A stretch of 64,000 nt of DNA from CAYUWM01 sp964448395 (lineage in GTDB: Bacteria > Chloroflexota > Dehalococcoidia > E44-bin15): contig CAYUWM010000001.1 of the NCBI GenBank assembly GCA_964448395.1, forward strand, positions 22,079 to 86,078, in the 5' to 3' direction. Both the position numbers and the translations under genes were made by a program. Shown here one piece after another: positions 41,805 to 51,058 of this stretch. Under the pieces are notes generated by a model, which was not told the DNA's origin, made no database searches, and was given only the letters and a program-made list of their open reading frames with translations. The stretch's first letter is position 1, and each line of letters begins with the position of its first letter.

Positions 41805-42356
41805 GTGTCACGTATCGGTAAAATGCCCATCGCCATACCACAGGGCGTAGAGGTAAACATCGAAGGCAATGAGGTCCATGTAAAGGGCCCTAAGGGGGAC
41901 CTATCTTGCTCCTTCAACCCGGACATGGAAATATCTTTAAACGGCGACACCCTGACGGTAGCCAGGCCGAGCGATAGCCGCATTCATCGCTCGCTCCACG
42001 GATTAACCCGGAGCCTGCTGGCGAACATGGTTGAGGGGGTAAGCAAGGGGTTCCGCAAAGAGCTGGAGCTTGTCGGTGTGGGCTATCGTGCTCAAAGCGT
42101 GGGCCAGAAGGTCGTGCTACAGGTGGGCTATTCCCATCCCGTGGAGATTAACCCGCTGCACGGTGTGGCGATCACGGCCACCGACGCACAGCACATCCTG
42201 GTACAGGGCATTAGCAAGGAAAAGGTCGGTGATATGGCGGCCAGAATCAGGTCGGTCAGGCCACCGGATCATTACAAGGGTAAAGGCATAAGGTATGCCG
42301 GGGAACGGGTCCGCCTGAAACCAGGAAAATCAGGGAAGGTAGGTGTCGGCAGATAG
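41805..42356 (+). CDS. rplF: 50S ribosomal protein L6
   Basis: The 183-residue L6 (SRIGKMPIAIPQGVEV, two repeated domains, VRPPDHYKGKGIRYAGE) lies near the sarcin-ricin loop. GTG start at 41805. The stop overlaps the rplR GTG (TAGTG). Confidence 0.97.
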   Translation: MSRIGKMPIAIPQGVEVNIEGNEVHVKGPKGDLSCSFNPDMEISLNGDTLTVARPSDSRIHRSLHGLTRSLLANMVEGVSKGFRKELELVGVGYRAQSVGQKVVLQVGYSHPVEINPLHGVAITATDAQHILVQGISKEKVGDMAARIRSVRPPDHYKGKGIRYAGERVRLKPGKSGKVGVGR

Positions 42357-42721
42357 TGCAGGTGAAGGATGCCAGAGCGGCACGGATAAGGAGGCACAAA
42401 CGGGCACGGGGGAGGTTTCGTAGAATCAACGATCGCCCGCGCCTGTGCGTATTCCGCAGCTTGAACCACATTTACGCCCAGATAATAGATGATAGACAGG
42501 GGCTCACCCTCGTATCAGCGTCGACATTGGACCCGGCGATTAAACAGGAGGCAAACGGAAAGAACAAGGTCGAGATCGCGGCACTGGTGGGCGCATCGAT
42601 AGCCAAGAAAGCGACAGGTGACGGTATCACCAAGGTCATGTTCGATAACGGGGGCTATAAATACCACGGCAGGGTCAAAGCATTGGCAGAAGCTGCCAGA
42701 GATTCAGGCCTGGAGTTCTAG
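42356..42721 (+). CDS. rplR: 50S ribosomal protein L18
   Basis: The 121-residue 5S rRNA-binding protein has RPRLCVFRSLNHIYAQIIDD and the C-terminal FDNGGYKYHGRVKALAEAAR. The start is the GTG overlapping the rplF stop; a second GTG two codons on is equally possible. Confidence 0.96.
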   Translation: MQVKDARAARIRRHKRARGRFRRINDRPRLCVFRSLNHIYAQIIDDRQGLTLVSASTLDPAIKQEANGKNKVEIAALVGASIAKKATGDGITKVMFDNGGYKYHGRVKALAEAARDSGLEF

Positions 42722-42722
42722 T

Positions 42723-43229
42723 ATGGAGTATATGGAACAAGAAGAGCCAACCTTTGAAGAGAAACTAGTCAATATAAAGCGTGTTGCCAAAGTGGTGAAG
42801 GGTGGCAGGAGATTCAGCTTCACCGCCCTGGTAGTCGTGGGGGACGGGCATGGTCAGGTCGGCGCTGGATTGGGAAAGGCAAAGGAAATCCCGGAAGCCA
42901 TCCGCAAGGGCGCCGCAGCCGCCAAGAAACGTTTGATAAATGCCCCAATGCGGGATGGAACCATACCCTATACAATAGTAGCCAAGTACGGGGGGGCAAA
43001 AGTTTTACTCAAGCCAGCATCGCCGGGGACGGGATTGATAGCTGGCGGTGGGGTACGGGCGGTACTGGAGGTTTGCGGGATCACCGATATACTTACCAAA
43101 AGCTTGGGCAGTGCCAATCAGGTAAACGTAGTGAGGGCAACGATACAGGGATTAAGCCAGATCAGGGACCCCAAAGAGGAGGTGGCCAAACGGAAGGCCA
43201 AGCCAGCGGGAGAGGTGGCACATGGCTAA
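42723..43229 (+). CDS. rpsE: 30S ribosomal protein S5
   Basis: The 168-residue S5 (FEEKLVNIKRVAKVVKGGRR, GVGLGKA-like GAGLGKAKEIPEAIRKG, PASPGTGLIAGGGVRAVLE) acts in decoding fidelity and mRNA unwinding at the entry site next to S3. The start is the ATG at 42723, with another Met 9 nt downstream. It overlaps rpmD by 8 nt. Confidence 0.97.
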   Translation: MEYMEQEEPTFEEKLVNIKRVAKVVKGGRRFSFTALVVVGDGHGQVGAGLGKAKEIPEAIRKGAAAAKKRLINAPMRDGTIPYTIVAKYGGAKVLLKPASPGTGLIAGGGVRAVLEVCGITDILTKSLGSANQVNVVRATIQGLSQIRDPKEEVAKRKAKPAGEVAHG

Positions 43230-43413
43230 GCTACTGGTTACCTGGATCAAGAGCGATATCGGCCATCCCAGAGATCAGCGGAGGACACTCAAATCGCTTG
43301 GGCTTCGTCGTTTACACCAGAGCGTTGAGCACGATGATTCTGCAGCTATAAAGGGGATGATCATGAAGGTCAGACACCTGGTGAAAGTGGAGGAGAGCGG
43401 TGAGGCAAAATGA
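43222..43413 (+). CDS. rpmD: 50S ribosomal protein L30
   Basis: The 63-residue L30 (LLVTWIKSDIGHPRDQRRTLKSLGLR split across the core, then MIMKVRHLVKVEE) is full length. It overlaps rpsE by 8 nt and rplO by 14 nt. Confidence 0.96.
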   Translation: MAKLLVTWIKSDIGHPRDQRRTLKSLGLRRLHQSVEHDDSAAIKGMIMKVRHLVKVEESGEAK

Positions 43414-43843
43414 GTTGGCCCCGCCTACAGGGGCTAAACATAAAACAAAGAGGCTGGGCCGCGGGCTTGGTAGCGGTCATGGCAGAACCTGTGGAAAGGG
43501 AACCAAGGGGCAAAAGTCGCGCACCGGTTATCACACGCGCCCCGGCTTCGAGGGGGGGCAGAACCCGCAGACTAAACGGCTTCCGGAGCTCAGGGGGTTT
43601 ACCAATATATTCAGGAAAGAGTACACAACCATAAATATCGAGCGCCTGAATCATTTCGAAGCGGATAGCGAGGTTACCCCGGAGGCTCTGGTGCAAGAGA
43701 GGATTATAAAATCCTTGAAACGCCCGATAAAAGTCCTCGGTAACGGCGAAATCGACAGGCCTCTTACGGTGAAGGTTAATAAGTTCACCCAGTCGGCACG
43801 GCGCAAGATTGAGGAAGCCGGAGGGAAAGCGGAGGAGCTATAA
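43400..43843 (+). CDS. rplO: 50S ribosomal protein L15
   Basis: The 147-residue L15 has the Gly/Arg-rich RLGRGLGSGHGRTCGKG N-terminus and the FEGGQNPQTKRLPELRGF segment. The GTG at 43400 lies inside rpmD and is preceded by GGAGGAGA, so initiation there is well supported. Confidence 0.96.
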   Translation: MRQNELAPPTGAKHKTKRLGRGLGSGHGRTCGKGTKGQKSRTGYHTRPGFEGGQNPQTKRLPELRGFTNIFRKEYTTINIERLNHFEADSEVTPEALVQERIIKSLKRPIKVLGNGEIDRPLTVKVNKFTQSARRKIEEAGGKAEEL

Positions 43844-43845
43844 CA

Positions 43846-45189
43846 GTGACCCAGGAGAGAAAGAGCACCCGACCACAGCTCCTGCAAGCGATGATCGACG
43901 CCTTCGGGCAATCAGATCTCAGGCGCAAGATCTTAATTACCCTCGGCCTGCTCTTAGTTTTTCGCTTTGTCGCCCATGTGCCGGTTCCAGGCGCTGATTT
44001 AGCAGCGATGAAGGAGTTCCTCGGCGGGGGGGGCAGTGGCGGCGCCCTGGTAGGTATGCTTGATCTCTTCAGCGGTGGCGCCATGAGGAACATGAGCATC
44101 GCCGCCATGGGCGTCTATCCGTACATAACCGCAATGATAATCATGCAGCTAATGGTTCCGATTATTCCTCGACTGCAGGCGATCTCCCGTGAAGGGGATG
44201 CCGGGAGAGCCAAGATAAACATGTACACCCATTGGCTGACCGTGCCTCTTGCGGTGCTACAGGGATATGGGCAATTGATATTGATTCAACAGTACGGCGT
44301 GATAAGCGATATAGGTCTTTCCGGCCCCAATCTGCTGCCTACAGCCACAATGGTGATAGCGATGACGGCGGGTACGATGTTCCTCGTTTGGCTGGGAGAG
44401 TTGATAACTGAATACGGTATCGGTAATGGCGTATCGCTGATCATCTTCGGCGGCATCGTGGCGACCCTTCCGCAACTGATCGGTCAAGGCTATCTCGTCC
44501 CGGGGTCTGCGGGGGGTATGTGGGGGTTGATACTGTTCTTGATTATGGCACTGGCAATCCTGGTAACCATCGTTATCTTCACCGAGGCTCACCGGCGAAT
44601 CCCGGTGCAGTACGCACGCAGCTTATACCGGGGGGGCAAGATGTATCGCCAATCTGGCGGCACTCACATCCCAATCAGAGTAAACTCAGCGGGCATGATA
44701 CCGGTGATATTCGCTATGGCATTGTTGATATTCCCCGGTGTGGTAGCCGGCTTTTTCGCCAACCCGCCAAGCGAAGTGGGGAATTTCGCCAACACCATCG
44801 TGAACCTGTTCTCATCGACACACTGGTTCTATTGGCTGGCGTACTTCGTGCTGGTACTGTTCTTTACCTTCTTCTATGCCATGATAATCTTTCAGCAACA
44901 GAACCTGGGGGAAACCTTGCAGCGGCAGGGAGCGTTCCTCCCCGGGATCCGCCCGGGCAAGGCCACCCAGCAATACCTGAACCGGGTGCTAACCAGGGTT
45001 ACCTGGGGTGGAGCTCTGTTCCTGGCTGTCGTTGCCATATCGCCGTTTATTATTCAAAGCATCACCGGTGTGCAGGCTCTGGTGCTGCCGTCGATCGGCA
45101 TGCTCATCGTAGTTGGCGTCGCCCTGGATACCATGAGGCAATTGGAGTCCCAGCTTGTAATGCGCCGGTATGAAGGCTTCCTTAAGTAA
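43846..45189 (+). CDS. secY: Preprotein translocase subunit SecY
   Basis: The 447-residue, ten-helix protein-conducting channel has GGAMRNMSIAAMGVYPYITA, the loop after LQAISREGDAGRAKI, and IPVQYARSLYRGGKMYR. It forms the SecYEG channel with SecG (gene at position 4). GTG start at 43846, 2 nt after rplO; adk follows after 12 nt. Confidence 0.97.
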   Translation: MTQERKSTRPQLLQAMIDAFGQSDLRRKILITLGLLLVFRFVAHVPVPGADLAAMKEFLGGGGSGGALVGMLDLFSGGAMRNMSIAAMGVYPYITAMIIMQLMVPIIPRLQAISREGDAGRAKINMYTHWLTVPLAVLQGYGQLILIQQYGVISDIGLSGPNLLPTATMVIAMTAGTMFLVWLGELITEYGIGNGVSLIIFGGIVATLPQLIGQGYLVPGSAGGMWGLILFLIMALAILVTIVIFTEAHRRIPVQYARSLYRGGKMYRQSGGTHIPIRVNSAGMIPVIFAMALLIFPGVVAGFFANPPSEVGNFANTIVNLFSSTHWFYWLAYFVLVLFFTFFYAMIIFQQQNLGETLQRQGAFLPGIRPGKATQQYLNRVLTRVTWGGALFLAVVAISPFIIQSITGVQALVLPSIGMLIVVGVALDTMRQLESQLVMRRYEGFLK

Positions 45190-45201
45190 GGAGATATTGT
45201 A

Positions 45202-45849
45202 GTGCATGTTGTACTTCTGGGGGCGCCGGGGTCAGGCAAAGGAACGCAGGCCGGGTTGGCAGCGGATAAGCTGGGGATCAGCCATATCGCCTCCGGAGAT
45301 CTGTTCCGCGCCGCGGTCAACAGGGGGGAAGAACTGGGCAGCCAGGTAAAATCTTACATGGAGAAGGGGCTTCTGGTCCCCGATGATATAACGATCAAGA
45401 TGATAATGCAGCGAATAAGCGAGCCTGATTCCGCCACCGGATTTATGCTTGACGGGTTCCCGCGGACACTGGAACAGGCCAAGGCGTTGGATAGGGCGAT
45501 GGGGGAGAGTGGGTCGGAAATCGATCGGGTTATCTATATCAATGTTCCAACCGATGAACTGGTTAGGCGATTGGGGGGGCGCTTCATCTGCCGTGAATGC
45601 CAGACACCGTACCACACGGTATCGTCCCCACCCAAGACCCCCGGGAAGTGCGATAAGTGTGGCGGGGAACTATACCAGCGCTCCGACGATACCCCGGAGA
45701 CGGTAAAGAAAAGGATCAGCGTCTACCTATCAGATACCGCACCGCTGATTGAATACTACAATGCTTCAGGTAAGCTGGTTGAGATCAGCGGGGAAGGAAA
45801 TATCGACAGCATCAGCAGAAGCCTTATAGGTGCGATTACCGAGGGTTGA
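45202..45849 (+). CDS. adk: Adenylate kinase
   Basis: The 215-residue long-type kinase interconverts ATP+AMP and 2 ADP. It shows P-loop GAPGSGKGTQ, DGFPRTLEQA, and a lid zinc site of four cysteines (CRECQ...CDKCGG). GTG start at 45202. It sits in the common secY-adk-map-infA arrangement. Confidence 0.97.
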   Translation: MHVVLLGAPGSGKGTQAGLAADKLGISHIASGDLFRAAVNRGEELGSQVKSYMEKGLLVPDDITIKMIMQRISEPDSATGFMLDGFPRTLEQAKALDRAMGESGSEIDRVIYINVPTDELVRRLGGRFICRECQTPYHTVSSPPKTPGKCDKCGGELYQRSDDTPETVKKRISVYLSDTAPLIEYYNASGKLVEISGEGNIDSISRSLIGAITEG

Positions 45850-45850
45850 T

Positions 45851-46603
45851 ATGGGCATAATAATCAAGTCGCAGCGTGAGCTGGATATTATGAGAAAAGC
45901 GGGCCGCATCGTGGCCACTATACTTGACATATTGCAGAAAAAGGTCGAACCTGGTATCATCACTGAAGAGCTCGATAGAATAACGGTTGAGGAGATGAAG
46001 CGACACGGGGTCACCTCCTCTTTCAAGAACTACCGGGGCTTCCCGTCGCATCTGTGCGTGTCCGTGAATGAGCAGCTGGTCCACGGCATCCCCGGTAAGC
46101 GAATGCTCAGAGAGGGAGACATCGTCTCTCTGGATTTCGGGGCGGTGCATGATGGGTTCCAAGGCGATGCGGCAGTCACCGTTGGAGTGGGGAATATCAG
46201 CCCTGAGGCAAGAAGCCTGATCGAGACGACGGAGGGGGCATTGCAGGCGGGGATCAAGGATGCCCGCAGTGGAGCCCATTTGGGTGACGTCTCGGCAGCA
46301 ATTCAATCCTACGTGGAATCGCGTGGATTTACGGTGGTGCGTGAGTATGTCGGGCACGGCATCGGCCGCCAGATGCACGAACCCCCCCAGATACCGAACT
46401 ACGGCACGCCGGGGCAGGGTCCTGTATTGTCCGAAGGGATGACCCTGGCTTTGGAACCGATGGTCAATGTAGGCGGTTGGCGCACCAAGGTAGCGGGCGA
46501 CGGGTGGACCGTTACCACTGCCGACGGCAGCCTGTGTGCGCATTTCGAGAATACCATAGCGATTACCGGTGGAGAGGCGGAGGTCCTCACCAGGATCAAT
46601 TGA
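45851..46603 (+). CDS. map: Methionine aminopeptidase, type I
   Basis: The 250-residue di-metal peptidase removes N-terminal Met. Metal ligands are visible: the two Asp in SLDFGAVHDGFQGDAAVT, the His in VGHGIGRQMHEPP, and Glu residues in LALEPMVN and HFENTIAI. The start is the ATG at 45851, directly after the adk stop; an in-frame TTG/ATG-like codon further upstream overlaps adk. Confidence 0.96.
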   Translation: MGIIIKSQRELDIMRKAGRIVATILDILQKKVEPGIITEELDRITVEEMKRHGVTSSFKNYRGFPSHLCVSVNEQLVHGIPGKRMLREGDIVSLDFGAVHDGFQGDAAVTVGVGNISPEARSLIETTEGALQAGIKDARSGAHLGDVSAAIQSYVESRGFTVVREYVGHGIGRQMHEPPQIPNYGTPGQGPVLSEGMTLALEPMVNVGGWRTKVAGDGWTVTTADGSLCAHFENTIAITGGEAEVLTRIN

Positions 46604-46611
46604 TGTAAATC

Positions 46612-46830
46612 ATGGCTAAGAAAGAGAGCATAGAGGTCGAGGGAAAGGTAGTAGAGCCGTTGCCTAATACCATGTTTCGGGTTGAGCTGGCCAACGGGCA
46701 CCGGGTTCTGGCTCACATATCGGGCAAGATGAGGATACATTATATTAAGATACTACCCGGAGATAAAGTATTGGTGGAACTCTCCCCCTACGACCTTACT
46801 AGGGGCAGGATCACTTACAGGTTCCGCTAG
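46612..46830 (+). CDS. infA: Translation initiation factor IF-1
   Basis: The 72-residue OB-fold factor (KKESIEVEGKVVEPLPNTMFRVEL, HISGKMRIHYIKILPGDKV, DLTRGRITYRFR) binds the A site during initiation. Canonical length; rpmJ follows after 22 nt. Confidence 0.97.
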   Translation: MAKKESIEVEGKVVEPLPNTMFRVELANGHRVLAHISGKMRIHYIKILPGDKVLVELSPYDLTRGRITYRFR

Positions 46831-46852
46831 ATCCAGAATAGAGGGATTAGTC

Positions 46853-46966
46853 ATGAAGGTTCGTGCTTCGGTTAAACCCAGATGTGAAAAGTGCAAGGTG
46901 GTAAAAAGAAAGGGAGTAGTACGGGTTATATGTGAGAACCCGAGACATAAGCAAAGGCAGGGTTAA
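46853..46966 (+). CDS. rpmJ: 50S ribosomal protein L36
   Basis: A 37-residue gene begins MKVRASVKPRCEKCKVV, with C11, C14, C27 and H32 forming the zinc site of the C+ form, and ends RHKQRQG before TAA at 46964. It lies at the expected place between infA and rpsM. Confidence 0.96.
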   Translation: MKVRASVKPRCEKCKVVKRKGVVRVICENPRHKQRQG

Positions 46967-46996
46967 TTTTATAGCTATTATGAGAAGGATGATAGT

Positions 46997-47380
46997 ATGG
47001 CGAGGATAGCGGGGGTAGATCTACCCAAAAACAAGAGGGTCGAGGTCGGCTTATGCTATATATATGGGATCGGCCGCACTGCCAGTAAGCGGATATTGGA
47101 GCAGGCAAATATCAATCCCGATACCAAAATTAGCGACCTTACCGAAGGTGAAACCAGCCTGATCCGTGAAACTATTGAGCGTGAACATATAGTTGAAGGG
47201 GAGCTAAGGCGCAAGGTCAATCTCAATATAAAACGGCTAATAGAAATTGGCAGCTACCGTGGCATCAGACATCGCCGTGGTTTACCCCTTCGCGGACAGC
47301 GTACCCGTACTAACGCACGTACCAAAAGGGGTGCCCGCAAGACTGTAGCCGGACGCCGCCGCACCGTTGCCAGGAAGTAG
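46997..47380 (+). CDS. rpsM: 30S ribosomal protein S13
   Basis: The 127-residue S13 (ARIAGVDLPKNKRVEVGLCYIYGIG split over the N-terminal region, GSYRGIRHRRGLPLRGQRT, basic C-terminus RRRTVARK) contacts S19 and P-site tRNA. It follows rpmJ by 30 nt. Confidence 0.97.
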   Translation: MARIAGVDLPKNKRVEVGLCYIYGIGRTASKRILEQANINPDTKISDLTEGETSLIRETIEREHIVEGELRRKVNLNIKRLIEIGSYRGIRHRRGLPLRGQRTRTNARTKRGARKTVAGRRRTVARK

Positions 47381-47388
47381 AGGGCCAA

Positions 47389-47787
47389 ATGCCAGAAAAA
47401 TCGAAAAAACCGACACGGGTGAAGAAGAGAGAACGGAAGGCCGTGCCCAAAGGGCATGCCTATATCCACTCAACCTTCAATAACACCATTATCACTATCA
47501 CTGATCCCTCGGGCAACGCAATATCCTGGTCCAGCTCGGGAACAGCCGGATTCAAAGGATCACGTAAGGGAACACCTTATGCGGCACAGCTTGCCGCAGA
47601 GCAGGCGGCACGCAAGGGAATGGAACACGGAGTCAGGCAAGTCGACGTATACGTAAAGGGTCCGGGTAGTGGCCGGGAGGCGGCGATTCGCTCTCTTCAG
47701 GCGGCAGGTCTCACTATTACCGGCATCCGGGATGTTACCCCCACCCCCCACAATGGCTGCCGGCCGAGAAAGAGGAGAAGGGTATAA
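47389..47787 (+). CDS. rpsK: 30S ribosomal protein S11
   Basis: The 132-residue S11 (HAYIHSTFNNTIITITD, GFKGSRKGTPYAAQLAA, DVTPTPHNGCRPRKRRRV) lies on the 30S platform. The N-G-C-R-P-R-K-R-R-R-V terminus is diagnostic, and the NG step is the site of isoaspartate formation in other bacteria. Confidence 0.97.
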   Translation: MPEKSKKPTRVKKRERKAVPKGHAYIHSTFNNTIITITDPSGNAISWSSSGTAGFKGSRKGTPYAAQLAAEQAARKGMEHGVRQVDVYVKGPGSGREAAIRSLQAAGLTITGIRDVTPTPHNGCRPRKRRRV

Positions 47788-47819
47788 TGTTTAGTTATGA
47801 TAGGAGAGTGAAGTAAACA

Positions 47820-48446
47820 ATGGCTCGCTATACAGGCCCGGTGTGTCGCCTCTGCAGACGCCAGGGAGAGAAGTTGATGTTGAAGGGGGAGCGGTGTACC
47901 ACCAAGAAATGCGCCCTCGAGAGGCGCAACTTGCCCCCCGGACGCCAGCGGCCGCAGCGGCGGAAGATTTCCGATCGCGGCCTGCAGCTAAAGGAGAAGC
48001 AAAGGGCACGCCATACCTACGGCGTTTTGGAAAGGCAGTTCCGCAGGCACTTCACTGAGGCTGAGCGTCGCCCCGGCGTCACCGGAGAGAATATGCTTCA
48101 GATCTTGGAGATGCGGCTCGATAACGTGGTCTATCGCGTCGGTTATGCCGACTCTCGGAACCAGGCCCGACAACTGGTGCGGCATGGGCACATCATGGTG
48201 AATGGACGTAAAACCGATATCCCGTCTTATCAGGTTAAGGCTGGCGATATCTTACAGTGGACGGCGCAAGGAACCAAAACCGAGTACTACAGGCAAATGA
48301 TAGAGCAGATCGGAGACAGGATAATCCCCGACTGGCTGAATCTGGATCTTGACAAGGTATTAGCTCGTGTTCTTACGCCACCCAGCCGCAGCGATATCGA
48401 TCTCAAGATAGATGACAAGGCAATAGTGGAATATTACTCTCGATAG
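47820..48446 (+). CDS. rpsD: 30S ribosomal protein S4
   Basis: The 208-residue protein nucleates 30S assembly. The N-terminus has four cysteines (VCRLCRRQGEKL, RCTTKKCALERR), marking the zinc-binding C+ form. An S4 RNA-binding domain follows (RLDNVVYRVGYADSRNQARQLVRHG in part). Also a potential repressor of the alpha operon as in E. coli. Confidence 0.97.
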   Translation: MARYTGPVCRLCRRQGEKLMLKGERCTTKKCALERRNLPPGRQRPQRRKISDRGLQLKEKQRARHTYGVLERQFRRHFTEAERRPGVTGENMLQILEMRLDNVVYRVGYADSRNQARQLVRHGHIMVNGRKTDIPSYQVKAGDILQWTAQGTKTEYYRQMIEQIGDRIIPDWLNLDLDKVLARVLTPPSRSDIDLKIDDKAIVEYYSR

Positions 48447-48463
48447 TGGATGGAGGTTTATTT

Positions 48464-49489
48464 TTGTCTGAGACAGTTACTCCACAGATAGAATGCGCAG
48501 AGCTCTCTGATAAATATGGACGTTTTGTCATTGAGCCCATGGAGAGAGGCTTTGGCATCACTCTGGGTAACGCCCTGAGACGGGTCATCCTCAGTTCGCT
48601 CCCCGGGGCTGCCGTTACCTGGATCAGGATCGACGGCATTCAGCATGAGTTCTCAACCATACCACACATGAAGGAAGACACGGTTGATTTCCTGCTAAAT
48701 GTCAAAACCATCAGATTGCGTCCCCTCACATCACACAGCGGCATTCTCAAGCTGGAAGCCGAGGGTGAGGGGGATGTTTTAGCTGGGAATATCCAGCCGT
48801 CGGCCGATTTCGAGGTGGTCAACCCCGATCTACATCTGGCCACACTGGATTCCACGAAGGCTAAACTGAACGTGGAGTTCAATATTGAAAAGGGTACCGG
48901 TTATCGGCCTGCCGGTCAGGGGTACCAGGGTTGGGAGCAGGGAGAGCACCTGCCCATCGGGGTGATCCCGGTGGACGCTATCTTTACCCCGGCACGTAAA
49001 GTCAACTATACAGTGGAGACCACCAGCGTCGGGCAGCGCAGCTATGAAAGGCTAATACTCGATGTGTGGACCGACGGAACTACATCGCCGGTGGATGCTG
49101 TCAGCCACAGTGCTCACCTGCTGATAGAGCAGTTTCAGCTGTTCTACGAGCTGGCAAGGGTGCCGCTCAGGGTCGGTGAAAAGCAACCCCGTCTGCCAGT
49201 TCCGTTGGAGCAATACAATCTGCCGATAGAAGAACTCGGCCTTTCCGTTCGCACTTTCAACTGCCTCAAGAGGGCCGGGATCACCAAGGCGGGTGAACTG
49301 CTGGAGAAGAGCGATGATGAGCTGATTAACATAAAGAACTTCGGACAGAAGGCCCTGGATGAAGTTAAGCAGCAGCTCATAGCGAAGAGGTTCATCTCAG
49401 AGGATGAAGAGGCGGATAGTGAGCCTCTTCGAGAAGCAGGGGATTATTCAGCGCCAGCGGACGAAATGACAGCGGAGGACATCCCTTAA
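48464..49489 (+). CDS. rpoA: RNA polymerase alpha subunit
   Basis: The 341-residue subunit has an N-terminal dimerisation domain (FVIEPMERGFGITLGNALRRVLL-type, here RRVILSSLPG) and a C-terminal DNA-binding domain with ELGLSVRTFNCLKRAGI and ELLEKSDDELINIKNFG. The start is the TTG at 48464, because GGAGG (48452-48456) is correctly spaced; a GTG at 48446 overlapping the rpsD stop has no such site. The stop overlaps rplQ (TAATG). Confidence 0.96.
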   Translation: MSETVTPQIECAELSDKYGRFVIEPMERGFGITLGNALRRVILSSLPGAAVTWIRIDGIQHEFSTIPHMKEDTVDFLLNVKTIRLRPLTSHSGILKLEAEGEGDVLAGNIQPSADFEVVNPDLHLATLDSTKAKLNVEFNIEKGTGYRPAGQGYQGWEQGEHLPIGVIPVDAIFTPARKVNYTVETTSVGQRSYERLILDVWTDGTTSPVDAVSHSAHLLIEQFQLFYELARVPLRVGEKQPRLPVPLEQYNLPIEELGLSVRTFNCLKRAGITKAGELLEKSDDELINIKNFGQKALDEVKQQLIAKRFISEDEEADSEPLREAGDYSAPADEMTAEDIP

Positions 49490-49842
49490 TGAGACACCAC
49501 GTGAGCGGCAGGCGGCTGTCGAGGCCTACAGGACACAGGACGTTAATGTACCGTAACATGGTTACCGACCTGCTGCGTTATGAGAAGATCACCACCACTG
49601 AGGCCAAAGCCAAAGAGGTTCGAGGCATAGCGGAGAAGGTGATAACCCTGGGCAAGGACGGCTCTCTTCACAGCCGCCGCCGGGTGCTATCGATGATCAG
49701 CGATAACAAGGTGGTTGCCAAACTTTTCGGGGAATTAGCTCCGAGATATGCCAAACGCGGCGGCGGCTATACCCGAATTGTAAAGCTCGGCCCCCGGCTG
49801 GGCGATGCTGCACCTATGGTGCAATTGGAATTGGTTGAATGA
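49489..49842 (+). CDS. rplQ: 50S ribosomal protein L17
   Basis: The 117-residue L17 (MRHHVSGRRLSRPTGHRTLM, YEKITTTEAKAKEVR, GGGYTRIVKLGPRLGDAAPM) closes the alpha operon. It is linked to truA by a 4-nt ATGA overlap. Confidence 0.97.
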   Translation: MRHHVSGRRLSRPTGHRTLMYRNMVTDLLRYEKITTTEAKAKEVRGIAEKVITLGKDGSLHSRRRVLSMISDNKVVAKLFGELAPRYAKRGGGYTRIVKLGPRLGDAAPMVQLELVE

Positions 49843-50591
49843 ATACGAGGATTGCCCTTATAGTGGAATATGACGGTGCCAGATATCATGGTTCTCAAGT
49901 TCAGGAAGATTTGCCCACAATTCAGGGTGAACTGGAGAACGCGCTGGAGAAGGTCACCGGGGAGAAGATCCGCACTGCATTTGCCGGGCGCACGGATCGA
50001 GGCGTTCACGCCAGAGGGCAGGTCGTTGCCTGTGACACAGAATGTTCTCTGGAACCGATGACTATCGCTCGAGCGCTCAATCACCATTTACCAGATGATA
50101 TAGCTATCAAGAATGCCATTGCAGTGAATCATGACTTCGATCCGAGGAGAGACGCCTTGAGCCGGGAATACTGCTATTACATCTGGAACGATACCAGCCC
50201 TTCTCCTCTGCGTCGCTGGAATGCGCTTTTCGTACAACAGCCGCTCGATATCGCAGGGATGGATAGGGCATGTCAGGCTATCGTCGGCACATACGATTTT
50301 GCCCCCTTCGCCAGCTCACTGGACGACCTTCGCAACACGGTGCGTACTGTATACCGCGCAAACACGTTTCGAGAAGGCTCCATGGTGACCTGTCATATTG
50401 AAGCCAATGCCTTTTTGCCTCACCAGGTCCGCAATACGGTAGGATCCCTGCTGCAGGTGGGCCTTGGCAAAATAGACGTGGCAGGTTTCGAGGAGATTTT
50501 AGAGTCGAAGAGGGTTGCGGTTGCTGGCCCCCCCGCCCCTCCCCATGGGCTGTGTCTGTTGAAAGTAAATTACAATGGAAAGATGCAATGA
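49839..50591 (+). CDS. truA: tRNA pseudouridine(38-40) synthase
   Basis: The 250-residue enzyme modifies positions 38-40 in the tRNA anticodon arm. The catalytic Asp is in FAGRTDRGVHARGQV, and the N-terminal YDGARYHGSQVQ and C-terminal FLPHQVRNTVGSLLQVG are typical. It is coupled to rplQ and rplM by ATGA overlaps on both sides. Confidence 0.96.
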   Translation: MNTRIALIVEYDGARYHGSQVQEDLPTIQGELENALEKVTGEKIRTAFAGRTDRGVHARGQVVACDTECSLEPMTIARALNHHLPDDIAIKNAIAVNHDFDPRRDALSREYCYYIWNDTSPSPLRRWNALFVQQPLDIAGMDRACQAIVGTYDFAPFASSLDDLRNTVRTVYRANTFREGSMVTCHIEANAFLPHQVRNTVGSLLQVGLGKIDVAGFEEILESKRVAVAGPPAPPHGLCLLKVNYNGKMQ

Positions 50592-51058
50592 AGACTTATA
50601 GCGCAAAAGCCTCAGAACTTAATCCTCAGTGGCACATGATAGACGCCACAGACAGGACCCTGGGCCGTCTGGCGACTGAAGTGGCCACGTTGTTGATGGG
50701 TAAAAACAAGCCTACATATACACCGAACATGAATACGGGAGACTTCGTCGTAGTAATTAACGCATCCAGAATCAGGGTAACCGGCAATAAGGGCCAGCAG
50801 AAGTTCTATTACCGTCACTCCAATTATCCCGGGGGGTTAAAGAGTACCAGTCTTACCAGAATGATCGAGACTCATCCTACTCGGGTAATCGAACATGCGG
50901 TGAGGGGTATGATACCGCACAACCGGCTCGGCCGAGCGATGATGAAGAGGCTTAAGGTGTATGCCGGGGACAAGCATCCTTATCAACCACAGATGGAGCA
51001 GGCTGCGCCAAAGAGCTCTCCTGAAGAGAAGAGTCGGAATAAGGGAGGGGCTAATTGA
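50588..51058 (+). CDS. rplM: 50S ribosomal protein L13
   Basis: The 156-residue L13 starts MKTYSAKASELNPQWHMID at the ATG overlapping the truA stop. LGRLATEVATLLMGKNKP, YYRHSNYPGGLKS and GMIPHNRLGRAMMKRLKVY are family marks. A short C-terminal extension (QMEQAAPKSSPEEKSRNKGG) is present. An upstream in-frame start at 50552 lies inside truA. Confidence 0.96.
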   Translation: MKTYSAKASELNPQWHMIDATDRTLGRLATEVATLLMGKNKPTYTPNMNTGDFVVVINASRIRVTGNKGQQKFYYRHSNYPGGLKSTSLTRMIETHPTRVIEHAVRGMIPHNRLGRAMMKRLKVYAGDKHPYQPQMEQAAPKSSPEEKSRNKGGAN